Source: Desulfovibrio aminophilus (GTDB lineage: Bacteria > Desulfobacterota > Desulfovibrionia > Desulfovibrionales > Desulfovibrionaceae). From it: DNA of 64,000 nucleotides. The DNA is taken from assembly GCF_023660105.1 (NCBI RefSeq), contig NZ_JAMHGA010000018.1, positions 186,001 to 250,000 on the forward strand. The letters run 5' to 3'. A program made the translations under genes and the position numbers. Shown here one piece after another: positions 33,953 to 40,990 of this stretch. The first letter of the stretch is position 1, and every line of letters starts with the position of its first letter. Below the pieces are notes generated by a model that was not told the origin of the DNA, did no database searches, and saw nothing but the letters and a program-made list of their open reading frames with translations.

Positions 33953-33996
33953 AACGAAAAGGCTCCCAGGCGATCGCCTCGGAGCCTTTTCGTTTT
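33953..33996 (+). terminator. Rho-independent terminator of the hdr operon
   Basis: AAACGAAAA-GGCTCC ... GGAGCC-TTTTCGTTTT: the stem (33961-33966 with 33981-33986) is extended by complementary A and T flanks, and the internal loop contains a further GGCGATCGCC palindrome. It abuts the tRNA-like gene. Confidence 0.9.
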
Positions 33997-33997
33997 C

Positions 33998-34073
33998 TGG
34001 TGGAGACGACCGGGATTGAACCGACGACCTATGCGTTGCGGAGCCATCGCTCTCCCCTCTGAGCGACGTCCCC
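33998..34073 (-). tRNA. tRNA-Ala(CGC)-like gene with a damaged anticodon arm
   Basis: On the minus strand 76 bases fold as a tRNA with encoded CCA: acceptor GGGGACG/CGTCTCC including a G3-U70 pair (the alanine identity element), D arm GCTC/GAGC, and T arm with TTCAATC. The anticodon arm is degenerate: stem ATGGC/CGCAT has two mismatches and position 33 is C instead of the universal U, with CGC at 34-36. The repeat copy at 35346-35388 preserves TTCGCAA in the loop. So this is either a decayed tRNA or a product of recombination at an integration site. Confidence 0.6.
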
Positions 34074-34153
34074 ATGAAGGAGAGATTTCATAGCCGCCTT
34101 TATGTCGGGCCCCAAACTCCAATTTCATTTTTTTGGGCGCGACCGCTCAAAGT

Positions 34154-34486
34154 CGGTCTGCCGCATGGCCAGGGCCAGGGGCTGGGCCTGGGGCTGGACG
34201 GCTATGGCCTGGGCCAGGAGGAACGGGCCCCGCGCCTGCTGCGCAAGGTGGAGCCGAAATATCCCCTGGCCGCGCGCAGGCGGCAGGTCACGGGCAAGGC
34301 GCTGGTCAAGTTCCTGGTGGACCCCGAGGGCCGCGTGCGGCGCCTGGACGTGGTCGAATCCCGGCCCAGGGGGGCGATCAGGCCGCCGTGGAGGCCGTGT
34401 CCGCCTGGGAGTTCAGCCCCGGCGTGCTGCGCGGTCGGAACGTGAGTGTCTGGATGCTCCTGCCGATCTCCTTCACGTTGCAGTGA
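34154..34486 (+). pseudogene. Frameshifted partial duplicate of tonB 3' end
   Basis: Nearly identical to 17216-17551 (the last 336 bp of tonB), from GLPHGQGQGLG to the stop after FTLQ. Four bases (TGTT) are missing where the intact gene reads GGGGTGTTCGATC, so the frame is lost after SRPRG. There is no membrane segment or promoter, so it cannot make a working TonB. It lies between the two tRNA-derived repeats, suggesting that the piece arrived with, or by recombination during, island formation. The base differences from the intact gene are scattered, many of them silent. Confidence 0.9.
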
Positions 34487-34507
34487 TGCCGTCGCCGGGC
34501 GTCTGGA

Positions 34508-35218
34508 CTAGGCGAACAGGCGGAGCCAGACGACGGAGATGGGCATGACCAGGAACAGCGACGGGATCATGCTGATGACCGGCACCGGCGACAGCCCGAA
34601 CTGCCGCAGCGCGGCCCCCAGCATGATGATGCCGCCGCAGGCGGAGAAGTCCGCGAACATGGCGGGCGTGGTCAGCGGCGTCACGCTGGTGGCCAACAGC
34701 AGGATGGCCGCTTGAATCAGAAATTGCGGCACGACCAGCACCGCGACGACGCCGCCGATATTGGCCGCGAAGAGCAGGGCCGTGGGAAGATCCAGCAGCG
34801 ACTTGATGAGCAGGAGCGAAGGGTCGCCGGTCATGCCCTCGTTCATGGAGCCCATGATGCCCAGACCGCTGACGCAAAAGAGCACGGTCAGCACCGCGAA
34901 CTGGTCGCGGAAAGTCTGTTCGGGGAGAGCCGCCGCTGCTTTGCCTCGCCGGAAGAATCCCACGACCCGGAACGCCAGCCTCATGGCTCCCGCTTCGATG
35001 CGGCAGGCTTCGCCCAGCAGGGTGCCGAGCAGCAGGGAGATGACCACCGGCGGCAGCGAATTGCCCTTGGCGGTCATGGAGACGCCGATCCCCATGGTGA
35101 TGCAGCTGAAGACGAGAATGATCTTCTTGTTGAATTCCGGCGAGATGATGCGGCCGCAGACCGACCCTGTGAACGCGCCGAAGATGATGCAGGCGCTGTT
35201 GACGATGGGACCGAGCAT
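34508..35218 (-). CDS. DUF554 family membrane protein
   Basis: 236 residues with about seven hydrophobic segments, starting MLGPIVNSACIIFGAFTGSVCG and containing the family blocks FSCITMGIGVSMTAKG, FCVSGLGIMGSMNEG and ACGGIIMLGAALRQF. DUF554 proteins are inner-membrane proteins of unknown function, sometimes suggested as transporters. The start is supported by AAGGAAG at 8 bases. It lies alone between the tonB fragment and the tRNA repeat, inside the 1.3-kb interval bounded by the direct repeats. No partner is evident. Confidence 0.88.
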   Translation of the reverse strand: MLGPIVNSACIIFGAFTGSVCGRIISPEFNKKIILVFSCITMGIGVSMTAKGNSLPPVVISLLLGTLLGEACRIEAGAMRLAFRVVGFFRRGKAAAALPEQTFRDQFAVLTVLFCVSGLGIMGSMNEGMTGDPSLLLIKSLLDLPTALLFAANIGGVVAVLVVPQFLIQAAILLLATSVTPLTTPAMFADFSACGGIIMLGAALRQFGLSPVPVISMIPSLFLVMPISVVWLRLFA

Positions 35219-35345
35219 GATTCTTCCTTGATGAGATGGAGGTGTTTTGCCAAGGACGCGCTTGTCTCGAGCAGCGTTTCACTCGGGCGCGAGTCGGGAA
35301 AGAGAAACGGGTCACAGCTTCCGCGCTGCAACCCGTTGTTTTCTT

Positions 35346-35388
35346 TGGTGGAGACGATCGGGATTGAACCGACGACCTATGCGTTGCG
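35346..35388 (-). repeat. 43-bp direct repeat of the tRNA-Ala-like 3' half (candidate att site)
   Basis: Matches 33998-34040 at 42 of 43 bases, from the CCA end to the anticodon loop, in the same orientation. Tyrosine integrases commonly recombine at tRNA anticodon loops, and an integrase gene begins 233 bases to the right. The stretch between repeat and integrase (35389-35620) is AT-rich and holds no gene, only the palindrome at 35571. Confidence 0.75.
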
Positions 35389-35570
35389 AACCCTTGAGTC
35401 TATCGATCCTAACAAAATCCTAGCTAGTTTAACTGAGTTTTATAATCTTTTATTTCAATATATTGATTGCGTAACAAATGCGTTATCAACCCATCGGTTG
35501 TTTGCTGAAATTTGCCCGAATTTGATCTTCGTGTTAGGAATAGGTTAGGAATTTGGAGGCGAAATAACCC

Positions 35571-35586
35571 TTGCGTTGCAACGCAA
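35571..35586. promoter_or_regulatory. Perfect 16-bp palindrome upstream of the integrase
   Basis: TTGCGTTGCAACGCAA, centred 42 bases before the integrase start; a likely operator for the integrase promoter or an arm-type binding site. Confidence 0.5.
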
Positions 35587-35620
35587 AGAGGTCACTTTCT
35601 GAAAGCCTGGGAGGCGGAAA

Positions 35621-36808
35621 ATGGGAACGAAATACCATCTCGTGGACGCGGGACGCTGGCCCGGAGTGTATTGCTATGCAAGCTCGGAGCGCCGTTATCA
35701 GGGAAAAGCTGACGTCTGCTACGTTGTGGCCTACCGTCTGGACAAGAAACTGCGCTGGGAAAAGGTTGGCTGGAAATCTGAGGGCTACACGCCCCCGATC
35801 GCGGGCGAGATTCGGGCCGAGCGCATGAAGCAGATTCGGCACGGCGAAGAAGTGAAAACCTCAAAGGAAATTCAGAGGGAACAACGCCAGAAGAACAGGG
35901 AAATCGATGAGATCGCCGCAGCATATTTCGACGCTCGGAGAGGGGAGCGGTGGCGGCGAATCGATGAAAAACGGTACATGAAGCACATCGCTCCGTTGCT
36001 GGGGAAAAAGACGGTCAAGACTCTCTCGCCGTTGGATGTGGCCCGGGTGAAGCAAAGCATGAAAGGGCTGGCTCCTTCCACTATCTGGGGGGCGCTGGAA
36101 ATCCTTCGCCGTGTGTTGAATCATGGCGCCAAGATCGGCATGTGCCCGTCGTTGAAGTTCAGCATCGAGATGCCGAAAAAAGACAATGAAGTCGTGGAAT
36201 ATCTGACTGCTGAAGAGGTCTCCAGGTTTCTCCAGGTTCTTGAGGATTGGCCCAATCAGGATGCGGCCCGGATGTTGAAGTTGGCTCTTTTTTCCGGAAT
36301 GCGCAGAGGGGAGATTTTCAAACTCCAGGTCGCTGATGTCGATTTCCGCCTGGGGCTCATTACCCTTCGTGGCCCCAAGGGAGGAAAAACCGTCTCCATC
36401 CCCTTGAATCCGATCGTTAGGAAAATTTTGACTGACCAGATCCATTGGAAGTCGGCCCGGTGGCCGGGGAGCGATTATGTTTTCCCTGGGAAAGGCGGGG
36501 CTCAGCGGACGGATTCAAATGCCGTCGATAGAATCAAGTCGGCGGCAAATCTGCCAAAGAGGTTTCGAATATTTCATGGCTTGCGGCATCACTACGCTGT
36601 TACATTGGCGAATTCTGGAAAATTCTCGCTGGATGTGATTGGTGAACTTCTGACGCATAAAAGCATCGCCATGACAAAACGCTATGGACAATTCCTGCCT
36701 GATACGATGAAAAGGGCTGGCGAGCTTGCCGCTGAAGTGGTCATGAAGGGCATTGGTGGTGATGGTGCTGATATCGTGGCGCTCAATGTCTACGCCAAGA
36801 GCGAATGA
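35621..36808 (+). CDS. int: Tyrosine recombinase (phage/island integrase)
   Basis: 395 residues. The catalytic domain (about 190-370) has all tyrosine-recombinase residues: Arg in FSGMRRGEI, Lys near GPKGGKTVS, HGLRHHYA (H-x-x-R), His in LLTHKSIAM and the nucleophile Tyr in TKRYGQF. The N-terminal part contains a SAM-like core-binding domain (AAAYFDARRGERW through LRRVLNHG). The ribosome site GGGAGG lies 8 bases before the ATG. It lies beside a tRNA-derived repeat, the expected attachment site, and marks the left edge of the accessory island to the right. The next gene overlaps its stop codon. Confidence 0.94.
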   Translation: MGTKYHLVDAGRWPGVYCYASSERRYQGKADVCYVVAYRLDKKLRWEKVGWKSEGYTPPIAGEIRAERMKQIRHGEEVKTSKEIQREQRQKNREIDEIAAAYFDARRGERWRRIDEKRYMKHIAPLLGKKTVKTLSPLDVARVKQSMKGLAPSTIWGALEILRRVLNHGAKIGMCPSLKFSIEMPKKDNEVVEYLTAEEVSRFLQVLEDWPNQDAARMLKLALFSGMRRGEIFKLQVADVDFRLGLITLRGPKGGKTVSIPLNPIVRKILTDQIHWKSARWPGSDYVFPGKGGAQRTDSNAVDRIKSAANLPKRFRIFHGLRHHYAVTLANSGKFSLDVIGELLTHKSIAMTKRYGQFLPDTMKRAGELAAEVVMKGIGGDGADIVALNVYAKSE

Positions 36809-37569
36809 GGATGGAGTTGGTGAAAATTCTGTGCAATGACCAATACGTTTCTGCTGAATCGATGCTTCATTTGATGTTGTCCGTCATGCTCTTTCCGAAT
36901 GATCATGATGAGCAAAAATCATGGCTTACGAAGTATGTCGTTCTAAAGATGAATTATACTCATGCTAATATCGCTTACACATGTGCTGCAAATGATGAAA
37001 TAGAGGCATACAGCAAGTCTGGATTCATTGTAGCCATGCATGCCATGGCGTTGGGCGGTTGGTTTGAGTTCTCAAAATACCTCTTTGCGAATGTGTCTCA
37101 ACCACTCAGGGAACTTATACTGAACCAGGCGAAAATCGGTTTGATTTCCGGTCATATATTGAAAGCTGCATTGGAGAATAATGGTAATATTTCAAAGGCG
37201 TGTGAACGTGTTTCTCAAAAAAACGTTGGGGAGAATGAAACGTATTCCATGTGTAAAATAAAAAAATATGATGATCCTGAATACTTCAGGAAAAATTATT
37301 GGTATAAATTTAATAATGTTGCCCATTTATGGGCTGCGGCGACGGATTATTTCCATTCAGCTGCTGAATTAGCTGATATTGTGATTCATGATCCGCACCC
37401 TTTTTATTTCAGTATTAATAAGGATATTGAAGTTGCAGTGAGAACTTTTTCCGAAAAATCTCGATCGGTACTCGCGAGAGCCATCAACTTCAAAACCAAT
37501 AATGGACGTGAAAAGCCTCTGATCGATATCGGCAAATGCCAGTTTACTTTCGATCTTGAGTTGCATTGA
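36805..37569 (+). CDS. AT-rich gene of unknown function coupled to the integrase
   Basis: 254 residues beginning MRMELVKILCNDQYVSAESM, with the ATG overlapping the integrase stop codon (ATGA); a second ATG two codons later is possible. Much lower GC than the core genome and different codon use, a sign of recent transfer. The protein is soluble and largely helical by appearance, with no motif that I recognise. Overlap with the integrase suggests it belongs to the mobile element, perhaps as an accessory or regulatory protein. No signal peptide or membrane segment. Confidence 0.7.
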   Translation: MRMELVKILCNDQYVSAESMLHLMLSVMLFPNDHDEQKSWLTKYVVLKMNYTHANIAYTCAANDEIEAYSKSGFIVAMHAMALGGWFEFSKYLFANVSQPLRELILNQAKIGLISGHILKAALENNGNISKACERVSQKNVGENETYSMCKIKKYDDPEYFRKNYWYKFNNVAHLWAAATDYFHSAAELADIVIHDPHPFYFSINKDIEVAVRTFSEKSRSVLARAINFKTNNGREKPLIDIGKCQFTFDLELH

Positions 37570-37664
37570 GCCGGCATTGGACAAATCCCGGATCCACCCC
37601 GCCAAGCGTCTTTTCAGATTGAATTGAATGCATGTTGAGAACGTTAATGCTATGCCATACTGAT

Positions 37665-38472
37665 CTTCTTTTCTTACAGATTCGAGATGTTGGTTGATGA
37701 TTTCGAAGGGGCGCCGTCTCATGTTTCGATAGCCTTGGTGCGGACGTTCCAGGTTGTAGTAGCGCAGCCAGCGATCCGGGTTTTTCTGGAGCGCCTCCAC
37801 GGTTTCATAGAGGATTGCGCGGAACGCCTCCCGAAAGAACTCGTCCAGCACGGTCCCGTTGAAGCGCTCGACACCTACGTTTGCTCTCAGCTTCTGATCC
37901 GCGTCCTGCAGTGCTCGATTTCGTTCAACTCCAGGCACAGCTCATAGGGGGCTCTCCGTTCTGCGGAACTCCCAGTCGTTGTCCGTGCGGATGGCCGTGA
38001 TCGGCAACCCTTCTCCGCCGTAAAAGGGCAGCACGTCGTTGTGCAGGACAGCCGCGCCCGCCTTCGGGCGTTTGCTCGCGCAGGAAGCCGAAGGCGCAGC
38101 TCAAGTAGATATCCGCCACGACGTGCAGATGCGCCCGGCCTACGCCCTTCAGGCGGCGACGTAGGACGTGTCCTGGCGGAGCAGTTCCCCGGGCAGGAAA
38201 CTCTCCACATGCCGCTCCCAGAAGGCCGGATTCTGCTCACCGATGAACGCCACCTGTTCGCCTGTCAGCTCGATGGGATCGCCGGCGCGCTTTTTCTCAA
38301 GCTTTAGCCAGTGGTTGTATCTGCTGGCCATGCCGAGCTTGATGAGGATGTTCTGGATCGTGGGAGAGCTGGCCGACACGCCCGCCACTTGAGCGGGCTC
38401 CACGTCTTTGTCTGCGGGATACTGAGGCGGCATATATTTTATCATATTGTTTTCATTTAGTTTTAACGCCAC
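37665..38472 (-). pseudogene. Degraded IS481-family transposase
   Basis: Minus-strand fragments in different frames add up to most of an IS481 transposase: the N-terminal helix-turn-helix (TIQNILIKLGMASRYNHWLKL), then ERHVESFLPGELLRQDT, then (another frame) ADIYLSCAFGFL, then YELCLELNEIEHCRTR, then VERFNGTVLDEFFREAFR and the terminal YYNLERPHQGYRNMRRRPFEI. The core DDE residues are partly recognisable, but there are at least three frame breaks, so it is inactive. I could not identify terminal inverted repeats. The remnant separates the integrase module from the CRISPR module. Confidence 0.85.
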
Positions 38473-38670
38473 GGTTCACGCCGGTTTGGAGTGGAGTTCG
38501 ATGCATGGTGGCCTTGCCTTGTGATGCCACCTGTCATGCGGCATCAAGCTCTGTTTTTTTGAGATTAAAAATATATTTTGGAATAATTTTTATAAAGTTA
38601 AAGCCATGAACTCCGCTTGGCTCGCAATTAATTTGGAATAACAGGCCAAGATTAAACAATGAAAAATTGA
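38473..38670. other. AT-rich intergenic stretch
   Basis: No gene that I can support between the transposase remnant and the LHH nuclease (38473-38957). The decamer TAATTTTTAT at about 38584 also occurs in the inverted repeat upstream of 55737. A -24/-12-like promoter follows at 38671; from there to 38957 I see only a short open frame of 39 codons at 38701 without a ribosome site. Confidence 0.5.
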
Positions 38671-38687
38671 TTGGCATGCTGGCTGCA
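38671..38687 (+). promoter_or_regulatory. Candidate sigma-54 promoter upstream of the LHH nuclease gene
   Basis: TTGGCATG-CTGG-CTGCA has GG and GC exactly 10 bases apart and matches the consensus at TTGGCA, G and TGCA. It lies about 270 bases upstream of the gene at 38958, giving a long leader. The only sigma-54 activator in the island is the CARF protein at 51090. Confidence 0.5.
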
Positions 38688-38957
38688 CAATTTTTGAGCG
38701 ATGGGCGACAAAATGTTGGGCAGCACTCTGGCGCACGGAGACGGTGGAGCGAAAAAAGTTTTTTTGATGCGGGACGATAGCTCGTCGCCACCGTTTGCGG
38801 TGTCGACTCAACCGCTTTGACGGATGACGCATATTCAGAATGAGTTCAGGATGAACTTTCGTGTGGCGGGTGTCGCTCGGGGCATTCATGCATCTGTGCG
38901 GAAAGACCTTTGCGATGCGTTTTCTCGTCATGCGGCGATGCCGAAAAGGAGGCGATC

Positions 38958-39548
38958 ATGAATGCCATCATGAGAAAGTGCTGCGCGGTATTGCTGCTGG
39001 TAATGGCGTTGACGTCTGCGCATCCGGTGGACCTCCATGCCGGAGTCATTGACTGGGGGCTGCGCCAGATTCCCAGGCTGCTCCGCTATGTCAAGAATGC
39101 CGCGCCGCGGTTCGTCGAAGAACTGCGCCCCGTTGCGCATTTTGTGGAGGAGCGCGTCCCCCGTCTGCTCGAAGACACCTGGCCGCAGATGACGGGGCTT
39201 GAGCGTGCACTTGCCCGGCAAGGCGAGGCGGCTATTGTGGCCGCGAGGAAGGTAATCAAGCGCGCCATGACCTTTGAGTCGGATGCGGTGGACGCCATGG
39301 GGAGGACGAATCGGGAACGCATGCGAGCCGGGTTTGCACCAATCGGCAAGGACGGCAAGCCCGTGGAACTTCACCATATGCACCAGAAGGACGATGGAGT
39401 CATCATGGAGCTTACCCATACGGAGCATAGGGCCAATTCGGCGGAGTTGCACCAATACCGCACTCGCAGCGAGATCGACCGCGCGGAGTTCAACGCCTGG
39501 AAGCAGGAATACTGGAAAGTGCGAGCTCAGGAGCTCGACACGCAATGA
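38958..39548 (+). CDS. Secreted LHH-type nuclease toxin-like protein
   Basis: 196 residues with a signal peptide (about 1-28, MNAIMRKCCAVLLLVMALTS then a cleavable AHPVDLHAG). The middle is helical. The C-terminus (about 112-195) matches the LHH subgroup of HNH/endonuclease VII nucleases: MGRTNRERMRAGFAPIGKDGKP, then LHH at 138-140, and the ELTHTEHRAN and LHQYR segments. LHH domains are usually the toxic tip of polymorphic toxins. AAGGAGG precedes the start at 8 bases; an upstream in-frame start at 38910 would destroy the signal peptide. No immunity gene follows directly. An exported or envelope-directed nuclease next to a CRISPR locus is unusual. Confidence 0.8.
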   Translation: MNAIMRKCCAVLLLVMALTSAHPVDLHAGVIDWGLRQIPRLLRYVKNAAPRFVEELRPVAHFVEERVPRLLEDTWPQMTGLERALARQGEAAIVAARKVIKRAMTFESDAVDAMGRTNRERMRAGFAPIGKDGKPVELHHMHQKDDGVIMELTHTEHRANSAELHQYRTRSEIDRAEFNAWKQEYWKVRAQELDTQ

Positions 39549-39768
39549 GCACCCGGAAGGGACATTCCGATCTATTCGGCAAGTTCCATTGTCGTTTGAT
39601 TTTGGCTGAGGGGGGGAGCCGTTGAGGCCGCCATGGCGGCTTGCGGGTTCCCTTTGGAAAGCGAAACCGCAGGTTGAATTTTGAAGGCGTCGATTACCGG
39701 TTGAAGATGCGTCCGGGTATTTGATACGACCGGCTCCGCAGGCGCCTTGGCTCAATCGAATAGGATCA

Positions 39769-39803
39769 TGGCTGCAAGGTCATAGGTCACACGCCACTTC
39801 AAC
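39769..39803 (-). repeat. Degenerate terminal CRISPR repeat
   Basis: Only the end CACTTCAAC matches the CRISPR repeat, but the segment lies exactly one spacer length (34 bases) from the first intact repeat. This marks the left side as the old, leader-distal end of array 1. The stretch 39549-39768 before it contains no feature that I recognise. Confidence 0.6.
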
Positions 39804-39837
39804 ATCCTGGAGCGGCCGTCTCGCCTTCTGGCGGGAA

Positions 39838-40545
39838 GTCGTAACCCCCCAGAGCTCCGGGGTCACTTCAACCGTGGAGTCGGACCCCAGGACTCGGAGG
39901 AATTTGTCGTAACCCCCCAGAGCTCCGGGGTCACTTCAACCCCGGAAGAAATTCCGGGGACGATGTTGATTGTGTCGTAACCCCCCAGAGCTCCGGGGTC
40001 ACTTCAACGCGGAGGGGCGAGCGGACACCCTGATCCCCACGGTCGTAACCCCCCAGAGCTCCGGGGTCACTTCAACTTATTCGGAACCGAGAATTGTACA
40101 AAGGAATGAGTCGTAACCCCCCAGAGCTCCGGGGTCACTTCAACAGGAGAGCCGCGTGAATCTAGAAACTTCGTTGTCGTAACCCCCCAGAGCTCCGGGG
40201 TCACTTCAACGAATTGGTCGACTTTCTCTATCGCGGAGAGGGTCGTAACCCCCCAGAGCTCCGGGGTCACTTCAACGAACCAGAATCGATTAAAAAAAGT
40301 TTCTTGGGTCGTAACCCCCCAGAGCTCCGGGGTCACTTCAACTTTGTCGAACGTTATCTCCCGGTACAAATCAAACGTCGTAACCCCCCAGAGCTCCGGG
40401 GTCACTTCAACCAGAAACCAACTAAACCCCATCTGTGGGGAGGAGTCGTAACCCCCCAGAGCTCCGGGGTCACTTCAACGAAGCGGCCGCTCAAGTGGCG
40501 CAAGCCGTGAGTCGTAACCCCCCAGAGCTCCGGGGTCACTTCAAC
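39838..40545 (-). CRISPR. CRISPR array 1: 11 repeats of 35 bp, 10 spacers
   Basis: Repeats begin at 39838, 39906, 39974, 40042, 40110, 40176, 40242, 40308, 40377, 40445 and 40511, all identical by eye. On the transcribed (minus) strand the repeat begins GTTGAAGTGACCCC and ends GGGGGGTTACGAC, with internal complementarity (CCCCGGAGCTCTGGGG) for a stem. Spacers are 31-34 bases. The leader is on the right, next to cas2, judged from the degenerate repeat on the left and the sequence shared with array 2 on the right. Confidence 0.98.
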
Positions 40546-40724
40546 CGTTACCTCGAAATCCATTGCATGTCTAGGGCTGGAATGGCTATTTGCTAGAACC
40601 TCCCAGAAAAGTCCATTCCTCGCTTCCCGATTCACCAAAAACAAGGTGATAAAACGCCAGTTTTTCCTTGCAGCTCTAGGGTCGCTAGAACCTCGGCGCA
40701 TTTGCGCCCAGCGTGTGCGTCGAA
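40546..40724 (-). promoter_or_regulatory. Leader of CRISPR array 1
   Basis: Non-coding stretch between the newest repeat and cas2. It shares CGTTAC, GTCTAGGGC and TTTGCTAGAACCTCCC with the flank of array 2. The decamer GCTAGAACCT occurs at 40592 and again at 40684, 92 bases apart, as it does in array 2. Confidence 0.8.
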
Positions 40725-40985
40725 TCAGACGATCTCCACCACCGCATCTTCGCCCCCGCACTTCATGGCTTTTTCCCGGCACTGGGCGCAAAGCGGCACC
40801 ACGGCGATTTGGTCGTCGTCCCCGCCGAACGCCTCCAATTTCGCAATTGCCCGTTTCAGTTCATGTCGCTCCAGTTCAACGGCGAACACGGACTTCTGCA
40901 GCCTGGTCCCAAGCGTCTCCAGGTAGCGAGCCAGACGATTGCGTTTCTTGTTTTCGATGATGTCGTAAAAAACGAGGTACAGCAT
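40725..40985 (-). CDS. cas2: Cas2 spacer-acquisition protein
   Basis: 86 residues starting MLYLVFYDI, the ferredoxin-like first strand of Cas2 with its catalytic-position Asp, followed by NKKRNRLARYLETLG and LQKSVFAVEL, all typical. It forms the Cas1-Cas2 integrase complex. A GTG three codons upstream (40994) overlaps the cas1 stop and is an alternative start. Last gene of the cas operon, immediately beside the array leader. Confidence 0.93.
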   Translation of the reverse strand: MLYLVFYDIIENKKRNRLARYLETLGTRLQKSVFAVELERHELKRAIAKLEAFGGDDDQIAVVPLCAQCREKAMKCGGEDAVVEIV

Positions 40986-40990
40986 GGCGT

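Noticed and set aside
40067-40432. Open frames running through CRISPR array 1 (and 53016-53321 through array 2) that give repetitive peptides such as VEVTPELWGVTT
   Set aside because: They are translations of the CRISPR repeats, whose repeat-plus-spacer length happens to keep frame; not proteins.
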